NCBI GenBank assembly: GCA_026991395.1
Contig: JALXBP010000146.1
Coordinates: 1 to 33,890 of the forward strand
Length of the DNA: 33,890 bases
Reading direction: 5' to 3'
Origin: Anaerolineae bacterium
Lineage (GTDB): Bacteria; Chloroflexota; Anaerolineae; B4-G1; SLSP01
In this document: positions 1 to 8,441 of the stretch, piece by piece
How the letters are laid out: each line of letters starts with the position of its first letter
Numbering within the stretch: the first letter of the stretch is position 1
Position numbers and translations under genes: made by a program
The notes under the pieces: model-generated
Databases searched by the model: none
Seen by the model: the letters and a program-made list of their open reading frames with translations, nothing else
Told to the model about the DNA's origin: nothing

Positions 1-48
1 GCGCGGCTCCGTCGCGGCTGGGAGGCTGGGGGGAGGCTGGAGGGCGCG

Positions 49-3000
49 ATGGCGGAGACGTTGTTGCCGCCGCTGCTGGCGGCGCTGATGGAGGATCACG
101 CCGCGCCGACGCTGCTCGTCGTCCCCACGGTGAAGGAGGCCCGCCGCATGCTCCAGGCGCTGCGCACCTGGATGCTGCCACAGGTGCCGCTCCTCGACTT
201 CCCCGAACCGCCGCTGCTCCCCTACGAGCACGCGCCTTGGCCGCCGGAGAGCCGCGAGGGGCGGATGGCGGTGCTCGCCGCGCTCTTCCTCCACCGCGTG
301 GGGGCACGTCCCGCGCCGCTCATCGTCGCCTCGGCGGCGGCGTTGGTGCGCCGCGTGCTCCCCTACCGCCAGTTGAGGAAGGCGGCGCTCGAAATCCGGC
401 GTGGTGGCCATCATCCGCTGCGTGCGCTGGCCCGCGCGGCGCGGGGCGTGGGTTACGAGACGGTCTCCGTCGTAACCGCACCGGGGCAGATGGCCCTGCG
501 CGGCGGCCTGCTCGATCTCTTCCCGCCCCACGCCGACCACCCGCTGCGGCTGGACTACTTCGGCGAGGAGGTGGAATCCATCCGCACCTTCGATCCCGCG
601 ACACAGCGTTCGCTGGGCGAGGTGGACTCCTTCTGGCTGCTGCCCGTCCGCTCGCCGCTGCCGCGCGATGGAGCGCGGGCGCTGCCCGCCGTGCAGGCGC
701 TGATGGAACGTCCGCTGCCGCCCGACCTCACCGCGCCGCTGGAGGCGGTGGCGCTTGCGCTGGAGGCGGGCCATCCCTTCCCGGAGCTGGAGTTCTACCT
801 GCCGCGCTTCTACGCTGAGGTGAACGCGCTGCTTCACCACCTTCCGCCCACGGCGCGGCTGGTGGTGTGGAAGGAGGAGGCGGTGCGCTCGCAATGGGCG
901 GCGCTGCTGGCGCGGGAGGCCGATCTGCGCGAGGCGGCACTGGCGGAAGGGCGCATCCTCCCCGATCATCCCTCGCCCTACCTGGACTGGGCGCGATGGA
1001 CACAGGTCGCCTCGCGCTTCCCGCAGATGCACTTCGTGCCGGAGGGGGAGGGCGCTCCGCCGCTCCTGCCCGACGTGGAGCCGCAGCCGACCTGGGGCGG
1101 CCGTCTGGACGAGGCGCTGGGCAAGGTGCGCCAGTGGGTAGGCCTGGGCGATACGGTCGTCCTCGTCAGCCGACAGGCGGCGCGGCTGGCCGAGTTGTGG
1201 GAGCGCTTCAATCCGCCGCCGGTCGTCGAGGGGCTGACGACGTTGCCCTCGGCGCAGATCACCTTCGTGCGCGGGGCGGCCTTCGGCGGCTTCGAGGTGG
1301 TGGGGGAACGGCGGAGCCGCCATCTCCTCACCGACGAGGAGCTTTTCGGCTGGCGGCCTCCCCTGCCGCGCCGCCGTCGCCGCCGCAGGGTGGAATCGCC
1401 GGAGCGTCCTTTTGGCGATCTGCGCGTGGGGGAGCCGGTCGTCCACGAGGATTACGGCGTCGGCCTCTTTCGCGGGCTGGTCTGGCGCACGGTGGACGAG
1501 GTGGAGCGCGAGTACCTGCTGGTGGAGTACGCGGGCGGCGATCGGCTCTACGTCCCCATCCACCAGGCCGACCGGCTGAGCCGCTACATCGGCACGGGGG
1601 AGGCCCCGCCGCCGCTCCACCGGCTGGGCGGAGGGCGCTGGGCGGAGGCCAAGCGTCGCGTGCGCCGCGCGACGGATGCGCTGGCGCGCGAGTTGCTCGA
1701 TCTCTACGCGCGGCGGCGGCTGGTGAAGGGGCACGCCTTCTCGCCCGATACGCCCTGGCAGGCGGAGTTGGAGGCCTCCTTCCCCTACGTGGAGACGGAG
1801 GATCAGGCCGCCGCCATCGAGGCGGTGAAGCGCGATATGGAGCGCCCCTATCCGATGGATCGTCTCATCTGCGGGGATGCGGGCTACGGCAAGACGGAGG
1901 TAGCGCTGCGGGCAGCCTTCAAGGCGGTGATGGACGGCAAGCAGGTGGCGCTCCTCGTGCCGACGACGATCCTCGCCCAGCAGCACTTCGAGCGCTTCCG
2001 GCGGCGGCTTGCGCCCTATCCGGTCGTCGTCGAGTTGCTCTCCCGCTTCCGCACGCCTGCCGAGCAGCGCGAGGTGTTGCGGCGGCTGGCCGAGGGGCAG
2101 GTGGATATCGTCGTCGGCACCCACCGGCTGCTGCAGGAGGATGTCCGCTTCCGCGACCTGGGGCTGGTGATCATCGACGAGGAGCAGCGCTTCGGCGTGG
2201 CGCACAAGGAGCGGCTGAAGCGGATGCGCACCGAGGTGGATGTGCTGACGATGACGGCGACGCCCATCCCGCGCACGCTCTACCTGGCGCTGAGCGGGGC
2301 GATGGAGATCAGCCTCATCGAGACGCCGCCGCAGGAACGGCTTCCCATCGCGACCTACGTCGGCCCCTACGATGCGGAGATCGTCCGCCGCGCCGTCCTG
2401 CGAGAGTTGAAGCGGGGCGGGCAGAGCTTCTACCTGCACAACCGCGTCGAGACGCTGCCCAGCGTGGTCGAGCGACTGCGCAAGCTCGTGCCGGAGGCCC
2501 GCGTCGGGATGGCGCACGGGCAGATGGCGGAGCGCGATCTGGCGCGGGTGATGACCGCCTTCGCGGAGGGGGAGATCGACCTGCTGGCGGCGACGACGAT
2601 CATCGAGAGCGGGCTGGACTTCCCCAATGCCAACACGATCTTCATCGAGCACGCGGAGCATTTCGGGCTGGCACAGCTCTACCAACTGCGCGGCAGGGTG
2701 GGACGGGGGAGCCGTCGCGGCTACGCCTACCTCTTCCACAGCCGCCATCTCCCGGCAGAGGGACGGGCGCGGCTGCGGGCGCTGGTGGAAAGCGACAGCC
2801 AGGGTGGGGGCTTCGCGCTGGCGCTGCGCGATCTGGAACTGCGCGGCGGCGGTGAGTTGCTGGGGGCGCGGCAGCACGGCCACATCGCCGCCGTCGGCTT
2901 CACGCTCTACACGCGGATGCTCAATCGCGCCATTGCCCGCCTCAAGGCGGCGATGGAGGGCGCACCTCCACCGCCGGAGCCGCTGGGCGCGATCACGTTA

Positions 3001-3444
3001 GAGTTGCCGCTGCCCATCGGCTTCCCGGCCCGCTACATCCCCGACGAACGGCTCCGGCTGCGGCTCTACCGGCGGATGGCGGAACTGACCTCGGCGGAGG
3101 AGATCGCGGCGCTGGAGGCGGAGTTGCGCGATCGCTTCGGCCCCCTGCCGGAGGAGACGGCCAACCTCCTCTACCAGCTTCGGCTGAAGGTGCTGGCGCG
3201 TCAGGCGCGGGTGGAGGCGATCACGGTGCAGAGCGGGCAGGTGGTGTTGCGGATGCCGTGGCTTTCGGCGTGGCCTGCGGAGCAACGCGCCCGCCTCGTC
3301 GCGGCCTTGAGGGGGACGGGCGGGCGCGTGGGTCGGGATGCCGTTTGGCTGCCCTTGGCCGTCGAGGAGGCGGCCTGGCGGGCAGCGCTGGAGCGGCTGC
3401 TGGTGCGGCTCAGCGATCGCGTGCCAGCGGCGGGTAAGCCTTGA
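49..3444 (+). CDS. mfd: transcription-repair coupling factor Mfd (5' end uncertain)
   Basis: Mfd is a DNA translocase that removes stalled RNA polymerase from lesions and recruits UvrA. Visible in order are the UvrB-homology region (about residues 130-230, with GGLLDLFPP and [11 protein letters not shown]), the RNA-polymerase-interacting CarD-like domain (about 455-530, [12 protein letters not shown]), the helicase core with Walker [10 protein letters not shown] near 609 and the DEEQRFG box near 709, the TRG-type LRGRVGRG motif and the C-terminal TRCF domain. The length of 1131 residues is slightly below the usual 1150 or so. The ATG at 49 has GGAGGG at 39-44 (4-base spacing), but the frame is open back to base 1, and family members usually have about 40-50 more N-terminal residues, so the true start may lie outside the window. 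The 3' end overlaps the convergent S-component gene by 35 bases. Confidence 0.95.
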   Translation: MAETLLPPLLAALMEDHAAPTLLVVPTVKEARRMLQALRTWMLPQVPLLDFPEPPLLPYEHAPWPPESREGRMAVLAALFLHRVGARPAPLIVASAAALVRRVLPYRQLRKAALEIRRGGHHPLRALARAARGVGYETVSVVTAPGQMALRGGLLDLFPPHADHPLRLDYFGEEVESIRTFDPATQRSLGEVDSFWLLPVRSPLPRDGARALPAVQALMERPLPPDLTAPLEAVALALEAGHPFPELEFYLPRFYAEVNALLHHLPPTARLVVWKEEAVRSQWAALLAREADLREAALAEGRILPDHPSPYLDWARWTQVASRFPQMHFVPEGEGAPPLLPDVEPQPTWGGRLDEALGKVRQWVGLGDTVVLVSRQAARLAELWERFNPPPVVEGLTTLPSAQITFVRGAAFGGFEVVGERRSRHLLTDEELFGWRPPLPRRRRRRRVESPERPFGDLRVGEPVVHEDYGVGLFRGLVWRTVDEVEREYLLVEYAGGDRLYVPIHQADRLSRYIGTGEAPPPLHRLGGGRWAEAKRRVRRATDALARELLDLYARRRLVKGHAFSPDTPWQAELEASFPYVETEDQAAAIEAVKRDMERPYPMDRLICGDAGYGKTEVALRAAFKAVMDGKQVALLVPTTILAQQHFERFRRRLAPYPVVVELLSRFRTPAEQREVLRRLAEGQVDIVVGTHRLLQEDVRFRDLGLVIIDEEQRFGVAHKERLKRMRTEVDVLTMTATPIPRTLYLALSGAMEISLIETPPQERLPIATYVGPYDAEIVRRAVLRELKRGGQSFYLHNRVETLPSVVERLRKLVPEARVGMAHGQMAERDLARVMTAFAEGEIDLLAATTIIESGLDFPNANTIFIEHAEHFGLAQLYQLRGRVGRGSRRGYAYLFHSRHLPAEGRARLRALVESDSQGGGFALALRDLELRGGGELLGARQHGHIAAVGFTLYTRMLNRAIARLKAAMEGAPPPPEPLGAITLELPLPIGFPARYIPDERLRLRLYRRMAELTSAEEIAALEAELRDRFGPLPEETANLLYQLRLKVLARQARVEAITVQSGQVVLRMPWLSAWPAEQRARLVAALRGTGGRVGRDAVWLPLAVEEAAWRAALERLLVRLSDRVPAAGKP

Positions 3445-3919
3445 GGACGGCGAAGTAGAGCGGGATGCCGATCACCGCGCCGCTGAGCGCCTGGATGAGG
3501 TTGGGAACGATGTCGGCGAGCGCCGCGCCCATCCCCATCAGCACCAGCCCGGCGAGGAAGTAGCCACCGGCGATGATGACGAGGCTCGCCGCCGTCGCGG
3601 CGATGAGGGAGGGGAGGGAGCGGCTGCGCCGCGTCAGCGTGCCGATGGCCCATCCCTGCAGGCCGTGGATGACGAGCGAGAAGGGTGCCCAGGTCGGATA
3701 GCCGGAGGTGAGGTCGGCCAGGGCCGTCCCCAGCCCCCCGGCGACCGCGCCGACCCACGGCCCGAAGGCGAGCGCGGTGAAGGTGATGCCGCTGTCGCCC
3801 AAGTGGATGTAGCCCTTGCCCGGCGTGGCAATCTGCACCGCGCGGGTGAGGACGAGGATGAGGGCGGCCATCAGCGCGGTGAGGGTGAGCGTGCGGATAT
3901 CCGGCTTCTTCTCGTTCAT
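3410..3919 (-). CDS. ECF-type transporter S component (substrate-binding membrane subunit)
   Basis: A 169-residue, very hydrophobic protein with about five to six membrane segments. The N-terminal region has GYIHLGDSG followed by FGPWVGAVAGGLGTALADL and a GY-aP-x-HGLQGW stretch, the pattern of energy-coupling-factor S components in the riboflavin/HmpT-like group (PF07155 type). It would bind a vitamin or vitamin precursor and pass it through a shared EcfAA'T module, none of which is in this window. The start was set at the ATG preceded by AAGGAGGT with 6-base spacing. The longer frame upstream has no ribosome binding site. The leader from the predicted promoter is only about 45 bases, too short for a riboswitch, so the substrate cannot be inferred from regulation. 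Confidence is high for the family and low for the substrate. Confidence 0.8.
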   Translation of the reverse strand: MNEKKPDIRTLTLTALMAALILVLTRAVQIATPGKGYIHLGDSGITFTALAFGPWVGAVAGGLGTALADLTSGYPTWAPFSLVIHGLQGWAIGTLTRRSRSLPSLIAATAASLVIIAGGYFLAGLVLMGMGAALADIVPNLIQALSGAVIGIPLYFAVLKAYPPLARDR

Positions 3920-3970
3920 AGAAGACCTCCTTGTGGCTGGTAACGATCGCCTCTCCCTTGGCGACGGGCT

Positions 3971-3998
3971 ATGATAGCATTCGACGCAGGGAGAGCAA
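3971..3998 (-). promoter_or_regulatory. candidate promoter of the S-component gene
   Basis: On the minus strand, TTGCTC, 16 bases, then TATCAT. The -10 is preceded by TGC, giving an extended -10 (TG-N-TATCAT), which may offset the weak -35. Transcription would start about 45 bases before the ATG. Confidence 0.45.
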
Positions 3999-4021
3999 CC
4001 CGTCGCGGGCGGCTTCGCCAT

Positions 4022-4049
4022 TTGACAAGAGCGTCGAGATGCGTATAAG
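4022..4049 (+). promoter_or_regulatory. strong sigma-70-type promoter of the transglycosylase gene
   Basis: TTGACA at 4022-4027 is a perfect -35, followed by a 16-base spacer and TATAAG at 4044-4049 (five of six). This is the best promoter match in the window. The predicted start of transcription near 4056 lies about 27 bases before the chosen TTG start codon. Confidence 0.75.
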
Positions 4050-4069
4050 TGTTTCGTGAAACCCGAGGA

Positions 4070-4085
4070 GGAGGTGAGATCGTTG
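4070..4085 (+). promoter_or_regulatory. ribosome binding site that selects a TTG start
   Basis: GGAGGTGA at 4070-4077 sits 5 bases before TTG at 4083. The in-frame GTG at 4056 coincides with the predicted transcription start and has no Shine-Dalgarno sequence, so TTG is preferred. It also places the signal peptide directly at the N-terminus. Confidence 0.7.
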
Positions 4086-4865
4086 GCACGTTTGAGGATA
4101 GCGTTGCTGCTGATGCTCGTTGTCGTGATGGGCGTAGCGGTGCCGATCTCGGCGGCAGGAACGCCGGGGACGGGGGAGGAAAAGCAGACGGCGACGCTTT
4201 CGCCCTACTGGTCGCCGCGGGTGCAGCGCTGGTCGCCCTATATCGTCGAGGCGGCGCAGGCGCGTCAACTCGACCCCGATTTCCTCGCCTCGCTCGTCTG
4301 GATGGAGTCGCGCGGTGATCCGCGGGCCGTCGGTCCGGTGGGCGCGGTTGGCTTGATGCAGGTGATGCCCAAGGAGGCCGGTTTCTCCTGGCGGCCCTCC
4401 CGCCAGGCGCTGATGGACCCGCAGACGAATCTCCAGGCCGGCTGCCGCACGCTGGTGGATATCGTTCACCAGGGGCGGGGCGATCTCTTCAACACGCTGG
4501 CCGCCTACAACGGCGGCTGGGAGCAGATTATGTACCGCGGTCCCAGGTACTTCGCCACGACGATTATGCGCGACTACGCCGCCGCCGTCGCCCTCCGCTA
4601 CGGTCTGGAGCCGGGAGCGGCGTGGCAGGCTATCTTCGCGCCGCGTTCGGGGGAGCGCATCGTCGGGCCGATCTGGGTCGTCGATACCCGGCGGCCTGAT
4701 GTCTTCTACTTCGGCGACAACCTCCACCTCCCTGACGGGAGCCTGCTCGTCCCTTCGGGCATCCCGCCGGCCTCGATCGTCGCCCGCTACCGGCTGGACG
4801 ACCGTCCGGCGGAGATCGTCGTCTGGCTCTACGATGCGCGGACGCAGCAATGGTTGACACCCTGA
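4083..4865 (+). CDS. secreted lytic transglycosylase (SLT domain)
   Basis: A 260-residue exported protein that would cleave peptidoglycan between MurNAc and GlcNAc. Residues 1-25 form a signal peptide (RLR, then a long hydrophobic run ending near ISAAG). The SLT/lysozyme-like fold spans about residues 45-170, with the catalytic Glu in WMESRGDP (E75), then GAVGLMQVMP and LAAYNGG, the standard family signatures. The C-terminal 60 or so residues, with a WVVDTRRP segment, resemble no domain I can name. The start is TTG on the strength of an ideal ribosome binding site. The gene is monocistronic between its own promoter and a terminator that begins inside the stop codon. It could act in wall turnover or in assembly of an envelope-spanning machine; nothing adjacent decides this. 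Confidence 0.88.
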   Translation: MARLRIALLLMLVVVMGVAVPISAAGTPGTGEEKQTATLSPYWSPRVQRWSPYIVEAAQARQLDPDFLASLVWMESRGDPRAVGPVGAVGLMQVMPKEAGFSWRPSRQALMDPQTNLQAGCRTLVDIVHQGRGDLFNTLAAYNGGWEQIMYRGPRYFATTIMRDYAAAVALRYGLEPGAAWQAIFAPRSGERIVGPIWVVDTRRPDVFYFGDNLHLPDGSLLVPSGIPPASIVARYRLDDRPAEIVVWLYDARTQQWLTP

Positions 4866-4890
4866 AGCCGGTCTGACCGGCTTTTCTTTT
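4865..4890 (+). terminator. Rho-independent terminator after the transglycosylase gene
   Basis: AAGCCGGTC at 4865-4873 pairs with GACCGGCTT at 4875-4883, and a T-rich tail (TTCTTTTC) follows. The stem starts on the last base of the stop codon. Confidence 0.8.
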
Positions 4891-4927
4891 CGTGAGGAAA
4901 CTCATCCCGCTTCAGGAGGAAGCTCTC

Positions 4928-4955
4928 TTGGCCCCCGTGCTGCGGGGACTATACT
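4928..4955 (+). promoter_or_regulatory. candidate promoter of the aminotransferase-serA-DUF1015 operon
   Basis: TTGGCC at 4928-4933, a 16-base spacer, then TATACT at 4950-4955. The spacer holds a dyad, CCCCG-TGCTG-CGGGG (4933-4947), placed where a repressor could bind. A ribosome binding site AAGGAGG at about 4986-4992 precedes the ATG at 5000. Confidence 0.55.
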
Positions 4956-4999
4956 TCTCGTTGATCCTGTTCGCATCATTTTGCTAAGGAGGCTTTCCG

Positions 5000-6076
5000 A
5001 TGTACCAGAAACTCTTTATCCCCGGTCCGACGCACGTTCGGCAGAAGATCCTCGACGCGCAGGCCGAGCCGATGATCGGCCATCGCAGCAAGGCCTATGC
5101 CGACCTGCAGGCGGAAGTTACGCCGAAGTTGCAGAAACTGCTCTACACCGAGCAGCCCGTTTTCCTCTTCACCAACTCCGGCACGGGCGTGATGGAGGGG
5201 TCGATCCGCCAGGCGGTCCGTCCCGGCAAGAAGGCGCTGGTAACCGTCTGCGGGGCCTTCTCCGACCGCTGGCACAAGATTGCCGTCGCCAACGGCGTCC
5301 CCGCCGACCGCGTGGATGTCCCCTGGGGGCAGGCAATCACACCGGCGCTGGTGATGGCGGCGCTGGAGCAGGGCGATTACGATGCCGTTACCGTAACCTA
5401 CAACGAGACCTCGACCGGCGTCCTCAACCCGCTCAAGGAGATCGCCGCCGCCGTGCGCGAGAAGTACCCCGACATCCTCATCCTCGTCGATGCCGTCTCG
5501 GCGATGGCCGGGGCGAAGGTCGAGTTCGACGCCTGGGATTTGGACGTCGTCCTCTCCAGTTCGCAGAAGTGCTTCGCGCTCCCGCCGGGACTGGCCGTCG
5601 CCGCCGTCAGCGAGCGTGCGCTGAAGCGGGCGGAGGCGGTGCCCAATCGCGGTTACTACTTCGACTTCCTCAACTTCCTCAAGTACTACAAGCGCAACCA
5701 GACGCCCGCAACGCCGGCCATCAGCCTCATCCGGGCGCTCAACGTGCAGATGGACGACATCCTCGCCGAGGGGCTGGAGGCCCGCTGGGCGCGGCATCAG
5801 CAGATGGCCGAGTTGGTGCACGCCTGGGTGCGGAAGTACTGGGACTTCTTCGCCGACCCGAACTACCTCTCGCCGACCGTGACGGCGGTGAAGAATACGC
5901 GCGGCATCAGCGTCGTCGAGTTGAACAAGGCGCTGGCCGAGCGCGGCGCGGTCATCTCCAACGGCTACGGCAAGCTGAAGGAGCAGAGTTTCCGCATCGC
6001 CCATATGGGCGATCTGACGCCGGACGACATCCGCTGGCTGCTGGATCAGATTAGCGACATTCTCGGCCTGGCCTGA
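5000..6076 (+). CDS. class V aminotransferase (serine-pyruvate / alanine-glyoxylate / phosphoserine type)
   Basis: A 358-residue fold-type I PLP enzyme. The PLP lysine is in SSSQKCF (K190), preceded by LILVDAVSAMAG, where the Asp binds the pyridine nitrogen. The N-terminal IPGPTHV motif and the TNSGTGVMEGSIRQ stretch that cradles the cofactor phosphate are typical of the serine-pyruvate/alanine-glyoxylate group. The next gene is serA, so the likely role is transamination in the phosphorylated serine pathway (3-phosphohydroxypyruvate to phosphoserine), as in organisms that lack a classical serC; a glyoxylate aminotransferase is the alternative. The start ATG has AAGGAGG 7 bases upstream. It is first in a three-gene operon, 24 bases before serA. 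Confidence 0.88.
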   Translation: MYQKLFIPGPTHVRQKILDAQAEPMIGHRSKAYADLQAEVTPKLQKLLYTEQPVFLFTNSGTGVMEGSIRQAVRPGKKALVTVCGAFSDRWHKIAVANGVPADRVDVPWGQAITPALVMAALEQGDYDAVTVTYNETSTGVLNPLKEIAAAVREKYPDILILVDAVSAMAGAKVEFDAWDLDVVLSSSQKCFALPPGLAVAAVSERALKRAEAVPNRGYYFDFLNFLKYYKRNQTPATPAISLIRALNVQMDDILAEGLEARWARHQQMAELVHAWVRKYWDFFADPNYLSPTVTAVKNTRGISVVELNKALAERGAVISNGYGKLKEQSFRIAHMGDLTPDDIRWLLDQISDILGLA

Positions 6077-6100
6077 GATTGCACAAAGAGGAGGTGTGCC

Positions 6101-7003
6101 ATGACCAAGGTTCTGATTTGCGATCCCACGTCCGCGAAGGCGATCGAAGCGATGCGGGCGATGGGCGTCGAGGTTACCGTTCGCGATACGATCACGGTGG
6201 ACGAACTGGCGGAGGTCATCGCCGACTACGATGCCATCGTCGTGCGCAGCCGCACGAAGGTGCGCAAGCCGCTCATCGACAAGGCCGTCCCCGGCCTCAA
6301 GGCGATCATCCGCGGCGGCGTGGGACTGGACAACATCGACGTGGCGTATGCCCGCAGCAAGGGCATCCAGGTCTTCAACACGCCTCGCGCCAGTTCCAAC
6401 GCGGTGGCCGAACTGGTTACCGGCCTGATGTTCGCCCTGGCCCGCCACATCCCCCGCGCCGACGCCTCGATGAAGGCGGGGAAGTGGGAGAAGAAGAAGC
6501 TGAAGGGTACCGAGGTGGCGGGCAAGACGTTGGGCATCATCGGCTACGGGCGCATCGGGCGGACCCTGGCCTCGAAAGCCAGGGCGCTGGGGATGAAGGT
6601 CGTCGCTTACGACCCCTACGTCGAGGGCGAGGTCATCGTGCCCATCGATACGCTGCTGGCCCAGGCGGACTACATCAGCCTGCACATCCCCCACACGCCG
6701 GAGACGCACCACTTCATCGATGCGGAGAAGATCGCGAAGATGAAGGCGGGGGCGTACCTGATCAACGCCGCGCGGGGCGGCGTGGTAGACGAGGCGGCGC
6801 TGCTGGAGGCGCTCGAGAGCGGCCACCTGGCGGGGGCGGCGATGGACGTGTACAGCGAGGAGCCGCCCAAGTCGGAGACGTTGCGGGCGCTGATCGAGAT
6901 GCCCAACTTCGTGGCGACGCCGCACATCGGCGCGGCGACGAAGGAGGCGCAGGCCCGCATCGGCGACGAGATCGTCGCCATCGTCAAAGAGCACCTGATG
7001 TAG
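6101..7003 (+). CDS. serA: D-3-phosphoglycerate dehydrogenase, short form
   Basis: A 300-residue NAD-dependent 2-hydroxyacid dehydrogenase that would oxidise 3-phosphoglycerate to 3-phosphohydroxypyruvate. The substrate domain carries VRSRTKV and RGGVGLDNID. The Rossmann domain has GIIGYGRIGRTLA near residue 147. The catalytic Arg is in NAARGG (R225), the Glu in VYSEEP (about 253) and the His in PHIGA (H275). The protein ends shortly after the catalytic His, so the ACT/ASB regulatory domains of long SerA forms are absent and serine feedback through ACT is not expected. The ribosome binding site is GAGGAGGTG. It sits between the aminotransferase and DUF1015, which supports serine synthesis over other hydroxyacid substrates. 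Confidence 0.88.
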   Translation: MTKVLICDPTSAKAIEAMRAMGVEVTVRDTITVDELAEVIADYDAIVVRSRTKVRKPLIDKAVPGLKAIIRGGVGLDNIDVAYARSKGIQVFNTPRASSNAVAELVTGLMFALARHIPRADASMKAGKWEKKKLKGTEVAGKTLGIIGYGRIGRTLASKARALGMKVVAYDPYVEGEVIVPIDTLLAQADYISLHIPHTPETHHFIDAEKIAKMKAGAYLINAARGGVVDEAALLEALESGHLAGAAMDVYSEEPPKSETLRALIEMPNFVATPHIGAATKEAQARIGDEIVAIVKEHLM

Positions 7004-7015
7004 GAGGCCGAACCG

Positions 7016-8335
7016 ATGGCGACCATCCGACCCTTCCACGGCCTCCGCTACGATCCGCAGAAGGTGGGCGACCTTTCGCAGGTCATCACCATGCCCTACG
7101 ACCGCATCCACGCGGCGGAGCAGGCGAGCTACTACGCCCTCTCGCCCTACAACTTCGTGCGCATCATCCAGGGGCTGCGCGAGCCGGATGAGCCGACGAA
7201 CAACGTCTACACGCGGGCCAACTGCTACAAGCAGACCTGGCTCACCGAGGGGGTGATGGCCCGTGAGCCGAGGCCCGTCCTCTACGTGCTGGAGCAGCAT
7301 TTCACTACGCCGGACGGGAAGACCCACGTCCGCCGCGGCTTCACCGCCGCGCTCAAGCTGACCCGCTTCGACGAGGGCGTCATCCTGCCCCACGAGCGGA
7401 CGCTCAGCGGCCCGAAGATCGACCGGCTCAACCTGACGCGGGCGACGAAGACCGCCTGGGGGCACATCTTCATCCTCTACCCCGACGCCGACAACGCCAT
7501 CGATGCTTTGCTCCAGCCCTACCTGGAAAGCCACCCGCCCTTCGTGCTCCGCGAGCAGGTCATCGAACCGGCGGTGGAGCAGCGCTTCTGGGTGGTGGAG
7601 GACGAGGCGCTCATCGCCGCCGTCGTCGAGGCAATGGAGCCGAAGCGCAACCTGATCATCGCCGACGGCCACCACCGCTACGAGACGGCGCTCAACTACC
7701 GCGACGAGATGCGGGCGAAGTTCCCCGACGCGCCCGCCGAGGCCGCCTTCAACTACGTGATGGCGACCTTCGTCAGCATGAGCGATCCGGGGCTGGTCAT
7801 CCTGCCGACCCACCGCCTCATCCACGACTACGGGCGGATGAGCGGGACGCAGTTGCTGGAGGCGATCGCGCCCTACTTCGAGGTTGAGCCGATGGCCGAC
7901 CGCGCGGCGATGGAGGCGGCGCTGGCCCAGGCGGAGCCGGAGCATCCGCGCTTCGGCTTCTACGACGGCCGCTACCATCTCCTCACGCTGAAGTCGCTCG
8001 CGGCGATGAACGACCTCGCCCCCGACCGCGATCCGGCCTGGCGGGCGTTGGACGTCGCCGTGCTGCACACGATCATCTTGGAGCACGTGATGGGGCTGAC
8101 GAAGGAGAGCATCGCCCGCAAGGAGAACATCGACTACCTGCGCGATCCCGCCCCCGGCTACGCGGCGGTGGATGCGGGCAAGGCTGACTTCCTCTTCCTC
8201 CTCAACGGCACGCGGATGGAGCAGGTGCGAGCCTGCACGGCGGCGGGGGAGAAGATGCCGCAGAAATCGACCGATTTCTACCCGAAGATCGTCAGCGGGC
8301 TGGTGGCCTTGTCCCTCGAAGGAACGATGGCATAG
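7016..8335 (+). CDS. DUF1015 family protein linked to serine synthesis
   Basis: A 439-residue protein of the DUF1015/COG4198 family, for which I know no settled reaction. Features seen are an N-terminal IRPFHGLRYDP segment, a central ADGHHRYETAL motif (H219, H220, R221, E223) resembling a nucleotide- or metal-handling active site, an HTIILEHVMG helix, and a C-terminal FLLNGTRMEQ plus PQKSTDFYPKI that are conserved in the family. There is no signal peptide or membrane segment, so it should be cytosolic. Starting 12 bases after serA with AGGAGG upstream, it is clearly co-transcribed. The same three-gene linkage is familiar in other bacteria, so a role in serine metabolism is a reasonable inference, but the chemistry is unknown. 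Confidence 0.85.
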   Translation: MATIRPFHGLRYDPQKVGDLSQVITMPYDRIHAAEQASYYALSPYNFVRIIQGLREPDEPTNNVYTRANCYKQTWLTEGVMAREPRPVLYVLEQHFTTPDGKTHVRRGFTAALKLTRFDEGVILPHERTLSGPKIDRLNLTRATKTAWGHIFILYPDADNAIDALLQPYLESHPPFVLREQVIEPAVEQRFWVVEDEALIAAVVEAMEPKRNLIIADGHHRYETALNYRDEMRAKFPDAPAEAAFNYVMATFVSMSDPGLVILPTHRLIHDYGRMSGTQLLEAIAPYFEVEPMADRAAMEAALAQAEPEHPRFGFYDGRYHLLTLKSLAAMNDLAPDRDPAWRALDVAVLHTIILEHVMGLTKESIARKENIDYLRDPAPGYAAVDAGKADFLFLLNGTRMEQVRACTAAGEKMPQKSTDFYPKIVSGLVALSLEGTMA

Positions 8336-8353
8336 CCGACGTTGGCGGTGCAG

Positions 8354-8385
8354 CGTCCCCGGTACCCTCGGTGCCGGGGACGTTT
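8354..8385 (+). terminator. Rho-independent terminator of the serine operon
   Basis: A 13-base stem (8354-8366 pairing with 8370-8382, one G-U pair, CTC loop) is followed by TTTG. It lies 18 bases after the DUF1015 stop codon. Confidence 0.75.
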
Positions 8386-8391
8386 GCGTGC

Positions 8392-8419
8392 TTGTCATCT
8401 CGGCGGCCTTGACGACAAT
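8392..8419 (+). promoter_or_regulatory. candidate promoter of the ABC exporter operon
   Basis: TTGTCA at 8392-8397, 16-base spacer, GACAAT at 8414-8419. It lies just after the terminator and 22 bases before the first permease ATG. The -10 is only four of six, so this is tentative. Confidence 0.35.
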
Positions 8420-8441
8420 GGCGGCATAACGGAGGCGTGCG

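Noticed and set aside
867-2855. A 662-codon plus-strand frame inside mfd
   Set aside because: Gly/Ala/Arg-rich shadow of the mfd frame without motifs.
3920-4021. Possible vitamin riboswitch ahead of the S-component gene
   Set aside because: The promoter lies about 45 bases from the start codon, leaving no room for a known aptamer, and no conserved box is visible.
4866-4999. Possible T-box or other leader RNA before the serine operon
   Set aside because: The leader after the predicted start is only about 40 bases, and no T-box sequence is present.
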